A stretch of 37,559 bases of DNA from Beijerinckiaceae bacterium (GTDB lineage: Bacteria > Pseudomonadota > Alphaproteobacteria > Rhizobiales > Beijerinckiaceae), in assembly GCA_947474545.1 (NCBI GenBank), contig CANJJI010000026.1, positions 1 to 37,559 on the forward strand, written 5' to 3'. Below, one piece after another: positions 7,576 to 15,313 of the stretch (position 1 is its first letter; the number at the start of each line of letters is the position of its first letter). The notes under the pieces were generated by a model. That model searched no databases. It was not told where the DNA came from and saw only the letters and a list, made by a program, of their open reading frames with translations. A program made the position numbers and the translations under genes.

Positions 7576-8594
7576 GTGTGATGGACCCCGCGCCAGCACA
7601 AATTTCCACTTCGGGCCGCGATTATTTCGCGACCCTTGCGCGCTGGAAAATCTGGGAAATCCTGTTCTGGGCGGCGCTGGCCGGCTGTTATTTTGTGCCC
7701 GAGATGGATCGCATGCTGATGAGCCGTGTGATCATCTGGGGATTGTTTGCGATGTCGCTGGATATTCTGCTCGGCTATCGCGGCATTCCCTCGCTTGGGC
7801 ATGCAGTGTTCTTCGGCACAGGCGCCTATGTGGCAGGCTTTTGCGGCAAATATGGCTGGACGGAGCCGATCTCGGCGCTGTTCTTCGCCATGGCTATTGC
7901 GGCTGCGCTCGGGTGGCTCACGGGCAAACTGGTGCAGCGCGTGGCCGGTGTCGGCCTGTTGATGGTGACGCTGGGTCTCAATCTCATCCTGTTCGACTTC
8001 GTGCTTCGCTCCACCGATCTCACCGGCGGCGACGATGGGTTGCAGGGCATTGTCATTGCGCCAGTGCTGAACATGTTCCGCTTCGACATCTATGGCCGCA
8101 CCGCCTTCTGGTATGCGCTGGTGGTGGCGTTCATTCTTTTTGTCGCAGCCCGCATCCTTGTGAAATCGCCATTTGGACTTGCGTTGATTGGCGCACGCGA
8201 AAACCCGCGTCGCATGATTACACTTGGCGCGCCGGTGGAAGGCGATGTTTCGCGGGCGTTCATGATTGCCGCTGCACTGGCTGGCGCGGCAGGCGCGTTG
8301 CTGACACAGACGACGCAGACTGTGGCGCCACCGACCCTATCCTTCCAGCGTTCGGCGGATGTGCTGGTCATTCTCATCATTGGCGGCGCGGGCCGGCTTT
8401 ATGGCGGGTTTATTGGCGCGATCGTTTTCATTCTGCTGCAGGATTATCTGTCTTCGATCAGCCCTGTGTACTGGTATTTCTGGATTGGGCTCCTGCTGGT
8501 TGTCATCGTCTCGTTCTTCCGCAAGGGGCTGCTGCCCTCGCTCGACGCGCTCTTGCAGCGATTTATTAAGCGCAAGCCGGATACGCCGTCATGA
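7572..8594 (+). CDS. Branched-chain amino acid-type ABC transporter permease (LivM type)
   Basis: A 340-residue inner-membrane permease, the second membrane subunit. The start is the ATG at 7572 inside the ATGA overlap with the LivH-type gene; a longer frame begins at 7539 but lies within that gene and adds no family sequence. Recognisable regions are SLDILLGYRGIPSLGHAVFFGTGAY and the coupling loop KSPFGLALIGARENPRRMITLGAPV. About nine to ten membrane segments are predicted by eye. The stop overlaps the next gene by four bases. It pairs with the LivH-type subunit to form the translocation channel. Confidence 0.92.
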   Translation: MSVMDPAPAQISTSGRDYFATLARWKIWEILFWAALAGCYFVPEMDRMLMSRVIIWGLFAMSLDILLGYRGIPSLGHAVFFGTGAYVAGFCGKYGWTEPISALFFAMAIAAALGWLTGKLVQRVAGVGLLMVTLGLNLILFDFVLRSTDLTGGDDGLQGIVIAPVLNMFRFDIYGRTAFWYALVVAFILFVAARILVKSPFGLALIGARENPRRMITLGAPVEGDVSRAFMIAAALAGAAGALLTQTTQTVAPPTLSFQRSADVLVILIIGGAGRLYGGFIGAIVFILLQDYLSSISPVYWYFWIGLLLVVIVSFFRKGLLPSLDALLQRFIKRKPDTPS

Positions 8595-9334
8595 GCGGTA
8601 TCGTCCTCGAAACGCGGCAAATGCACATGGCTTTCGGTGGCCTCGTGATTTTCGAGAGCATCGACTTTGCCTTGCGCCAGGGCGAGCGGCACGCGATCAT
8701 CGGCCCCAATGGCGCTGGCAAGACGACCTTCGTCAATCTCGTCACGGGATTGCTGAAGCCAATTTCGGGCACGATCTGGCTTGATGGTCAGGATGTGACG
8801 CGCCAATCGCCGCAGCAGCGCGTCAAATCGGGCCTTGTACGTACATTCCAGATTAATTCGCTGTTCAAGGCTCTGAACCCGCTGGAATCGGTCATGCTGG
8901 CCCTGCTCGAACGTGACGGCCTTGGCCGCATCGCGTGGCGCAAAGTTGCAGCCGAAAAGCATCAGATCGACGAAGCCATGGCGCTGCTGGCCCGCTTCGG
9001 CCTAGCTGATGACGCTTATACGCTCACGGACTCACTTGCCTATGGCAAACAGCGTTTGCTGGAAATCGTTCTGGCGCTGGCATTAAAGCCAAAGGTTCTG
9101 TTACTGGATGAACCCGCAGCTGGCCTTTCGACCCAACAGGGCCACGAAGTGTTTTCACAACTGGCGAACCTGCCGGGCGAAACCGCAATCCTGTTCATCG
9201 AACACGACATGAACCTCGTGTTTCAATACGCCGATATCGTATCGGTCTTCGCTGCCGGCTCCATGGTGCTGCAGGACAGTCCGGAAAACGTGCGCAAGAG
9301 CCCCCGCGTGAGGGAGGTCTATCTTGGCGCATGA
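8591..9334 (+). CDS. ABC transporter ATP-binding protein (LivG type)
   Basis: A 247-residue cytoplasmic ATPase. Walker A is GPNGAGKTT (38-46), the signature region reads SLAYGKQRLLE, which is the LivG form of LSGGQ, Walker B is VLLLDEP followed by AAGLS, and the switch His is in FIEHDMNLV. The C-terminal tail VRKSPRVREVYLGA is the usual BCA_ABC_TP_C end. The gene overlaps the LivM-type gene by 4 bases and the LivF-type gene by 11 bases, so all the importer genes are tightly coupled. Confidence 0.94.
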   Translation: MSGIVLETRQMHMAFGGLVIFESIDFALRQGERHAIIGPNGAGKTTFVNLVTGLLKPISGTIWLDGQDVTRQSPQQRVKSGLVRTFQINSLFKALNPLESVMLALLERDGLGRIAWRKVAAEKHQIDEAMALLARFGLADDAYTLTDSLAYGKQRLLEIVLALALKPKVLLLDEPAAGLSTQQGHEVFSQLANLPGETAILFIEHDMNLVFQYADIVSVFAAGSMVLQDSPENVRKSPRVREVYLGA

Positions 9335-10040
9335 TGAAAAAATCGTGCTGTCGGCACATAATCTCTCCGCTGGCTATGGCGCGGCGCGTGTGCTGCATGG
9401 CATCGATTTTCAAGTGTCGCGCGGCGAGATGCTTGTTGTCATTGGCCGTAATGGTGTCGGCAAGACAACATTAATTGAAACAATCTGCGGGCTCACAACC
9501 TTGCAGGGCGGCGAGATCAAATTCAATGGCGCGAACATCGAGAAGCTGCCGCCCTACAAGCGCAACCGGCTTGGCATCGGCTGGGCGCCGCAGGAACGCG
9601 AGGTCTTTCCATCACTCACCGTGGAAGAAAATCTCGCGATCGTTTATCGCGGCGGCAAGTGGCCGCTCGAAAAACTCTACGAATTGTTTCCCCGTCTGAA
9701 AGCACGGCGCACTAATTATGCGCGGCAGCTCTCCGGCGGCGAGCAACAGATGCTGGCGATTGCGCGCGCATTGGCCAGCGATCCCACGCTGCTGCTGCTC
9801 GATGAACCCGTGGAAGGTCTTGCGCCACTTGTTGTGCAGGAAATGGTCGCAGCGATCAATCGCATGCGCACGGAATCACACCTCACCATCATCATGGTTG
9901 AACAAAAGCACGAGATTGCGCTGGCCCATTCTGATCGCTGTATCGTACTCGATCACGGCGCCATCGTGCACGCATCTGACAGCAAGACATTACTGGCCGA
10001 TCATGAATTGCTGGACAAGCTGATTGGCGTTGCTGCCTGA
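9324..10040 (+). CDS. ABC transporter ATP-binding protein (LivF type)
   Basis: A 238-residue cytoplasmic ATPase, partner of the LivG-type subunit. Walker A is GRNGVGKTT (41-49), the signature is LSGGEQQM and Walker B is LLLLDEPVEGLAP. GIGWAPQEREVFPSLTVEENL is characteristic of LivF. The start is probably TTG at 9324, because AGGGAGGT sits just upstream at 9311-9318 with good spacing and the two nearby ATGs (9331, 9334) are out of frame. The gene ends 36 bases before the GMC oxidoreductase gene, which may be read on the same message. Confidence 0.93.
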   Translation: MAHDEKIVLSAHNLSAGYGAARVLHGIDFQVSRGEMLVVIGRNGVGKTTLIETICGLTTLQGGEIKFNGANIEKLPPYKRNRLGIGWAPQEREVFPSLTVEENLAIVYRGGKWPLEKLYELFPRLKARRTNYARQLSGGEQQMLAIARALASDPTLLLLDEPVEGLAPLVVQEMVAAINRMRTESHLTIIMVEQKHEIALAHSDRCIVLDHGAIVHASDSKTLLADHELLDKLIGVAA

Positions 10041-10076
10041 TCCAAACAACAAAATCAAAATCGCGGAGGACTTCCC

Positions 10077-11708
10077 ATGCTCCCAGGCTTCACTCGCTAT
10101 CGTGCCCCCGCCGGGGACACCTACGATTATATCGTCGCGGGTGGCGGCTCCGCTGGCTGTGTGCTGGCGGCTGGCCTTGCGCAGGACGGACGCTATTCCG
10201 TCCTGCTGATCGAGGGTGGGCGCAAGGACGTTTCGCCGTGGATCCACATTACCGGCGGTTTTTTCAAGGCGCTACAGACGCAAGACGCAACAAAGGTCGT
10301 CAGCGAGCCGGAAGCCGGGTTGCTCGGCGCGAATATGCCTGTGCCGCAGGGCAACGTGCTGGGTGGCGGCAGTTCCGTCAACGCCATGTGTTATGTGCGC
10401 GGGCAACGGCAGGATTTTGACGGCTGGGAGGCGGGCGGCGCGAGCGGCTGGGGCTATGAGAATGTCCTCGCCATGTACAAGAGCCAGGAGACAAACCTGC
10501 GCCTCGGCGATCCCTATCACGGCACGAACGGGCCGCTGATTGTTGGCGATCAGGAATACGGCCACCCCGCAAATCGACTGTTCATTGAAGCAGCTGCTGA
10601 GGCAGGTTACGCGAAGAATAATGATTTCAACGGGGCGAAACAGGAGGGCGTCGGCTTTTATCAGGTGACGTCCAGCAAGGGGCGCAGGCGCAGCGCGGCT
10701 GTCTCGTTTCTTGCACCCGCGGCGAAGAAGGAGACCCTGTTCATTGCGTTTTCGACACGCGTCGAGCGTATCGGCTTTACCGGCAAGCGCGCGACCAGTG
10801 TGGAAGCGCGCAACGCCCAGGGCGCGGCAAAGACTTATCGCGCGCGCAAGGAAATCATCCTGACGGCAGGCGCCTTCAATTCGCCGAAAATCCTGATGCT
10901 GTCGGGCGTAGGACCGGGTGAACATCTGCTCCAGCACGGCATAGATGTGGTTGCCGATCGGGCGCAAGTGGGCGCGAATTATCAGGATCACATCGCCACG
11001 CTCTGCGCGATCAAGTTCAAGAACCCCATCAGCCTGCACGGACATGACAGGGGTCTGAAAGCGCTGCGGCATGGGCTGGAATATATCCTGTTCCGGCGCG
11101 GCCTTCTCACCAGCAACATCATTGAAGCAGGCGGCTTCATCGACACGGAAGGCGTCGGGCGTCCTGATATACAGCTCAATTGCTCAGCGATGGTCGCGGG
11201 CGCGCCGGGCGAAGGCTATCAGCCCATCCATGGCATGAATGTGAATCCCTACATTCTCCGGCCCAATTCGCGTGGCCGTGTGAGCCTGCGTTCGCGCGAT
11301 GTGAACCAGAGGATCAAGCTGGAAGCCAACGCACTGTCTGATCCGCGCGATGTCGAGACATTGAGGCGGGGCATTCAGGTGGCGCGCAGGATCTTCGCGC
11401 AGAAACATCTGTTCGACACGGCGGAAGTCGAATTGATCCCCGGCCCCGGCGTCAGCGACGGCAAAGGCTCCAACGAAATTGACGAGATCATTCGCAAGAA
11501 TGCGCGCACGGTGTTTCACCCTTCCTGCACATGCAGGATGGGCAGCGACGAAGCCTCTGTAACAGATCCACAATTGCGTGTTCGTGGCGTCGAAGGCCTG
11601 CGAGTCGCCGATGCGTCTGTCATGCCATCGGTTACCTCGGGAAATACAAACGCCCCGACGATGATGATCGCGGGGCGGTGTGTGGAGTTTGTGTTGGCGG
11701 ATGCGTAG
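10077..11708 (+). CDS. GMC family FAD-dependent oxidoreductase (choline/alcohol dehydrogenase type)
   Basis: A 543-residue flavoprotein that oxidises an alcohol to an aldehyde or ketone. The dinucleotide-binding motif [20 protein letters not shown] lies at 16-35, the GMC signature 1 region [19 protein letters not shown] follows, signature 2 is visible as [16 protein letters not shown], and the C-terminal catalytic pair appears as [10 protein letters not shown] and [19 protein letters not shown] stands seven bases before the ATG. It has no signal peptide. Close linkage to the importer suggests that it acts on an imported alcohol, but the substrate is not readable. The length is normal for the family. 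Confidence 0.93.
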   Translation: MLPGFTRYRAPAGDTYDYIVAGGGSAGCVLAAGLAQDGRYSVLLIEGGRKDVSPWIHITGGFFKALQTQDATKVVSEPEAGLLGANMPVPQGNVLGGGSSVNAMCYVRGQRQDFDGWEAGGASGWGYENVLAMYKSQETNLRLGDPYHGTNGPLIVGDQEYGHPANRLFIEAAAEAGYAKNNDFNGAKQEGVGFYQVTSSKGRRRSAAVSFLAPAAKKETLFIAFSTRVERIGFTGKRATSVEARNAQGAAKTYRARKEIILTAGAFNSPKILMLSGVGPGEHLLQHGIDVVADRAQVGANYQDHIATLCAIKFKNPISLHGHDRGLKALRHGLEYILFRRGLLTSNIIEAGGFIDTEGVGRPDIQLNCSAMVAGAPGEGYQPIHGMNVNPYILRPNSRGRVSLRSRDVNQRIKLEANALSDPRDVETLRRGIQVARRIFAQKHLFDTAEVELIPGPGVSDGKGSNEIDEIIRKNARTVFHPSCTCRMGSDEASVTDPQLRVRGVEGLRVADASVMPSVTSGNTNAPTMMIAGRCVEFVLADA

Positions 11709-11721
11709 GGACGCTGCGCTT

Positions 11722-11820
11722 GTGTCATCCGGGCCCAAGCAAAGCTTGGAACCGGGATCGTCTTGTTCATGTAAGCGAATGATCCCGGATAAAATGCTGC
11801 GCATTTTTCCGGGATGACAC
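11722..11820. repeat. Dispersed palindromic repeat, copy 1 (four-stem form), between convergent genes
   Basis: An outer inverted repeat GTGTCATCC (11722-11730) and GGATGACAC (11812-11820) encloses three hairpins: CCAAGC/GCTTGG, CCGGGATC (11752-11759)/GATCCCGG (11781-11788) and AAAATGC/GCATTTT (11791-11797/11801-11807). It fills the gap between the convergent GMC and Rieske genes and so may terminate both. It shares the 16 bases CCGGGATCGTCTTGTT with the copy at 30.3 kb. Confidence 0.75.
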
Positions 11821-11824
11821 GAGA

Positions 11825-13006
11825 TCACGCTCCCATTACAGGATTTACATCCGCAGAAAGCGGCGACCATTTTTTCGGCGTACCGCCTTCGGCGATGGTG
11901 CGTAACTCCCGCGCCAGAATGCGGCGCCAAGCGACGATGCCGGCATCGGAACGGCCGAGAAACTCGCTCTCGCGATCGGCGATCGCCCCCTGCCCGGCCT
12001 GCACGGCAATGTCCTGCACGCGCGCCAGCATGGGATGGCGCACATCTTCATACACGAGCTTGCCACTCCAGATATCATCGACGACATCGAGTATGGGCCG
12101 TGCGGTTTCAAGCTTTTTCAGCATTTCCTTGCGCTTCTCGTGATAGCGCTGGAGTTCATCGCCTGTTGCGAACACTTTGCTGGTGGCGAACCAGCGGCAA
12201 TTCTCATCATCCACGGGCGTGAAAATCAGCACCATGTCAGGCCAGCCGCCGACACCGTCCATGCCGAAATTAGGTGGCACGAGAACACGCACGGCATTGG
12301 GGGCAAGGTGCAAGGTTTCGCGCACCTGTCCATTCTTGCGCTTGCCATAGCGCATCATGCCCCAGTCGCGTTCTTCGGCCGTGATCACAGGCAGATCGTA
12401 GGCAATCTTGGCATGCGAACCGCCAGGCGAATGTGTGAAGGCGACGTGCACTTCGTCCATGCTGTTTTCAAAACACTGCAGATAATTGCAGGGCACCGGA
12501 GTTGAAGGGCGCACTTCAATGACGCCTTCGCCCGCTGGCTCGGGAAAGGGTGGAAAATGCGGCGGCTCACCTTCGCCAAAATAAGCAAAGATCAAACCCA
12601 TATGTTCACCCGTGGGAAAGGTGCGGATGCGGACCTTTTCGTTAAATCCCTCTTCTTCCGCCGGTTGCTCGACGCATTTGCCGGAGCAATCGAACTTCCA
12701 GCCGTGATAGACGCAGCGGATATCGTCATCCTCGACCCAGCCCAGATGCATCTGCGCGCCACGATGGGGGCAGCGGTTCGCAATAACCTGCGGCTTGCCG
12801 GATTTCCCGCGATAGATTGTGAAATTCTCGCCCATGATGCGGATGGGCAAGGCACGTCCGGCAGGAAGCGCATCGCTGTCTTCCACAGCAATCCAGAACT
12901 GGCGCATGAAAATGCCGCCGGGCGTGCCGGGCATGGTGGTGGCGAGATCGACATCATAGCGGCTGCGGGGCTTTTGCTCGCCGGTGTTATGTCCGATCAT
13001 GGTCAT
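11825..13006 (-). CDS. Rieske non-heme iron oxygenase, alpha (catalytic) subunit
   Basis: A 393-residue ring-hydroxylating or O-demethylating oxygenase of the phthalate/vanillate demethylase (VanA-like) kind. The Rieske centre is C79-x-H81 and C98-x2-H101 in NRCPHRGAQ and IRCVYHGWKF; the mononuclear iron site is N181-x2-D184-x2-H187-x4-H192. The start at 13006 is chosen because GGGGAG lies seven bases upstream; a longer TTG-started frame to 13033 has no support. No ferredoxin reductase gene for it is in the window. It is single, read convergently to the GMC gene. It probably acts on an aromatic carboxylate or aryl ether; the substrate is not determined. Confidence 0.92.
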   Translation of the reverse strand: MTMIGHNTGEQKPRSRYDVDLATTMPGTPGGIFMRQFWIAVEDSDALPAGRALPIRIMGENFTIYRGKSGKPQVIANRCPHRGAQMHLGWVEDDDIRCVYHGWKFDCSGKCVEQPAEEEGFNEKVRIRTFPTGEHMGLIFAYFGEGEPPHFPPFPEPAGEGVIEVRPSTPVPCNYLQCFENSMDEVHVAFTHSPGGSHAKIAYDLPVITAEERDWGMMRYGKRKNGQVRETLHLAPNAVRVLVPPNFGMDGVGGWPDMVLIFTPVDDENCRWFATSKVFATGDELQRYHEKRKEMLKKLETARPILDVVDDIWSGKLVYEDVRHPMLARVQDIAVQAGQGAIADRESEFLGRSDAGIVAWRRILARELRTIAEGGTPKKWSPLSADVNPVMGA

Positions 13007-13101
13007 GTGATTGCTCCCCGATAGCGCTCGCAAAATGAAATGGCGAAGCTAATTTGCGCCAATATAGACCAAACCTGCCGCAAGATAAAATGCCTTGTGC
13101 C

Positions 13102-13527
13102 TCAAAAGCCGGCTTCTGACAGTTCAACAATCTTCGGTGGCGAGACACAAAAATCACTGTAGCGGAGCCAAACCGGAGCCACCCGAATGTAGGCTATATC
13201 CGCCAAAAGCGCCCGCTCATACCCGTCCGGAAAGGCCTCGAAATATTGGCTCTTGAGGGCGAGCAAATCAGAACCAGTGGGTTCGTCTGCGTGTCCCTCA
13301 TATTGCAGGGTGCAACCCTCGTCCCAACCAATGACGAGCGAGATTTTAGAAGTATTTTTTAGATTCTGATATTTACGAGACGATTTCAAAGTGTCGAAAA
13401 AAAGCTCGAGCCGCTCGGTCACAATAAATCCGATAACAGCGGTCTGGGGCCACCCGGTCGAAGCCATGGTTGCTTCGACCGCCCAACGGTGTGTCTTGAT
13501 AAATGTATACAAGTCTTGCCGGGTCAT
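13102..13527 (-). CDS. Pyridoxamine 5'-phosphate oxidase-like flavin-binding family protein
   Basis: A 141-residue protein with a split-barrel flavin-binding look (PNPOx-like, PF01243). MTRQDLYTFIKTHRWAVEAT, then the strand TAVIGFIVTERLELFFDTLKSSRKYQNLKNTSKISLVIGW, gives the typical pattern in which a substrate-like strand is followed by S-R-K-x2-N-L. It is too short and lacks the C-terminal signature of true PdxH, so FMN- or F420-dependent general reductases, or heme-utilisation relatives, are likelier than vitamin B6 synthesis. The gene has lower GC than its neighbours and a weak ribosome-binding site, which could mean later acquisition. Confidence 0.72.
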   Translation of the reverse strand: MTRQDLYTFIKTHRWAVEATMASTGWPQTAVIGFIVTERLELFFDTLKSSRKYQNLKNTSKISLVIGWDEGCTLQYEGHADEPTGSDLLALKSQYFEAFPDGYERALLADIAYIRVAPVWLRYSDFCVSPPKIVELSEAGF

Positions 13528-13636
13528 ATGCTACCCAGTGCGAGTTATGCGACTTCATTCCCCGAGCCGTGCTGCAGCATTAAAACAAGACCTGCGGATA
13601 TATTCATCGCAGGCACACACAAACAGCACGTCACAT

Positions 13637-14371
13637 TCACATCGGCTTTTGAAACTTCAGTACGAACTCATCGTTGCGAATGCCAGAGCGATGCACGGAT
13701 ACGGTGCGGGGATCATCGGGATTGCGTAGGAAGTCGCCGGTGGCGATGTGCTTGAATCCCACGGCCTCGACTTCGGCTTTCAACGTGCTTTCCTCTATGC
13801 GATGCGTGGTCTTGCCGACAGTCGCGCCTTCGCCTGGCTTGGCCGAATGATCGGCAATTACAAGAAATCCGCCGGGTTTGAGCGCATCGTACATGGCCTT
13901 GTTCATCTTGGCGCGATCGACTTCCATGAAGGTCGTGTCATGATAGGCAAAGAAGAACGTGATGAGATCGAGGTCGCGAACGCCATCGGGAACGGGACTG
14001 TCGAAGGGACGTTCGACGCCAGTGGAGTTGGCCATGGCCGATGTCGCCATGCGCGCCAGATAGCGTTCTGAGAGTTTGTTGTGTTGGCCCCAGACCTTGC
14101 CGTTTGAGCCCGCAGCACGGGCCATCAATTCGGTACTGTATCCACCGCCTGCGCCCATATCGAGAATGCGCATCCCAGTTTTGGGCGCAGTAAATTCCAG
14201 AAGCTTCAAGGCGTCGCGTTTGGTGTCATTCTGGCGATCCGCATCACTGCGATCAGGTGCAGCGAGCAAAGCCTTGTAATCCTGCGCCAACACCGGGCTT
14301 GCCGCAATAGACAGGCCCAACGCGGCACCTAAAGAAACAGCTGCCGCAAATCTACAAAGTCTTGAGATCAT
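13637..14371 (-). CDS. Exported class I SAM-dependent methyltransferase-like protein
   Basis: A 244-residue protein. From the ATG at 14371 (GGGAGGA seven bases upstream) it begins with a signal peptide, about residues 1-30, ending SPVLAQ. The SAM-binding motif ILDMGAGGGYSTELMAR is at 69-85 and the post-motif-III region ALKPGGFLVIADHSAKPG is also present, so the Rossmann methyltransferase core looks complete. A family of such proteins with leader peptides exists in alphaproteobacteria, but their function is unknown. A methyltransferase outside the cytoplasm would lack SAM, so either the substrate site has been reused or the leader is not cleaved in the usual way. It is read alone, 90 bases after the dienelactone hydrolase-like gene. 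Confidence 0.85.
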   Translation of the reverse strand: MISRLCRFAAAVSLGAALGLSIAASPVLAQDYKALLAAPDRSDADRQNDTKRDALKLLEFTAPKTGMRILDMGAGGGYSTELMARAAGSNGKVWGQHNKLSERYLARMATSAMANSTGVERPFDSPVPDGVRDLDLITFFFAYHDTTFMEVDRAKMNKAMYDALKPGGFLVIADHSAKPGEGATVGKTTHRIEESTLKAEVEAVGFKHIATGDFLRNPDDPRTVSVHRSGIRNDEFVLKFQKPM

Positions 14372-14461
14372 GTTCAATCCTCCCGAAAATCGCGGCCTGG
14401 CCGCTTGCGCACCATCATGACACGGCACGCAAGCCTGACAAATCAAATACCCGTGCGCAAA

Positions 14462-15193
14462 TTACATCCTGCCCGCGATTGCATCGGCAATAAACGCATG
14501 GCCGAGCGAATAGCCGTAGCGATAGGCATGAGCGGCAAATTGAGCGTTGGGCAGACGGTTCGATGACGGATCGGTGAAATTATGCACGACGCCGCCGAAG
14601 GCCAGAATGGTCCAGTTGGCCCCGGCCGCGCGCATTTCGGCTTCGAGAGCATCGCGGTCACTCTTGGGCGCAATCGGGTCATCAGCGCCATGCACGACGA
14701 GAATATGCGCCTTCACTTCACCAGCCTTGGCTTCCATTTTCGTGCCGAGATTGCCGTGATAGCTGACAACCGCCGCCACATCCGCGCCGGAGCGGGCGAG
14801 ATCGAGAACATTGGAGCCGCCGAAGCAATAGCCCATTGCGGCGCGCTGCGCGGGATTGCCGATCTTGCGTTCGATAGCAGCCTTTGTCAGCGCATCCATT
14901 GAAGCATTCACTCGAGCGCGGGTTTCTTTGGGGTCCGCGATCAGCGGAGCGAGAAATTCCATGGGATTTTCGCTGCCGGTGGGACGGCGGTCCAGGCCGT
15001 GCATATCGGCGACCATCACAACATAACCTTCAGCAGCGAGCTGGCGGCCGATCTCGATGGCGCGCGGCGTAACGCCAGCCCAGTTCGGGCACATCAGCAG
15101 CAGCGCGCGGGGACCTTTGGCTGTTTCATCGAAGCAAAGCTGGCCTTCGAATTTCTTGCCGTTACAGGTGTAGGGTATGGCTTGAACTTGCAT
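14462..15193 (-). CDS. Dienelactone hydrolase family protein
   Basis: A 243-residue alpha/beta hydrolase. The nucleophile is Cys123 in GYCFGG, the acid is Asp171 or Asp172 in VVHGADDP and the base is His204 in GGVVHNFTDPSS, which is the Cys-Asp-His triad of dienelactone hydrolases. The length fits the family (about 230-245). Classical members open dienelactone to maleylacetate in chlorocatechol breakdown, but this broad family also includes carboxymethylenebutenolidases of unknown natural substrate. No catechol dioxygenase is in the window. The ATG at 15193 has an AGGAAA-like ribosome-binding site. It is separated from hyuB by a palindromic repeat and is therefore probably its own transcription unit. 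Confidence 0.9.
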   Translation of the reverse strand: MQVQAIPYTCNGKKFEGQLCFDETAKGPRALLLMCPNWAGVTPRAIEIGRQLAAEGYVVMVADMHGLDRRPTGSENPMEFLAPLIADPKETRARVNASMDALTKAAIERKIGNPAQRAAMGYCFGGSNVLDLARSGADVAAVVSYHGNLGTKMEAKAGEVKAHILVVHGADDPIAPKSDRDALEAEMRAAGANWTILAFGGVVHNFTDPSSNRLPNAQFAAHAYRYGYSLGHAFIADAIAGRM

Positions 15194-15268
15194 ACTGAGG
15201 TTTCCTTTGTTGGGGATTGATGAATGCTGTTAATGCACTGTGAGGGATTGTCATCAAAACTCTTGATA

Positions 15269-15306
15269 TCATCCCGGAAAAATGCCCAGCATTATAACCG
15301 GGATGA
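15269..15306. repeat. Dispersed palindromic repeat, copy 2 (short form)
   Basis: TCATCCCGG (15269-15277) and CCGGGATGA (15298-15306) form an exact 9-base inverted repeat with a small inner hairpin ATGC-CCA-GCAT. The outer arms match those of the copies at 11.7 and 30.3 kb, but the inner arm pair is missing. It lies eight bases past the stop of the hydantoinase B gene on the minus strand and may terminate the long operon. Confidence 0.7.
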
Positions 15307-15313
15307 CAATGTT

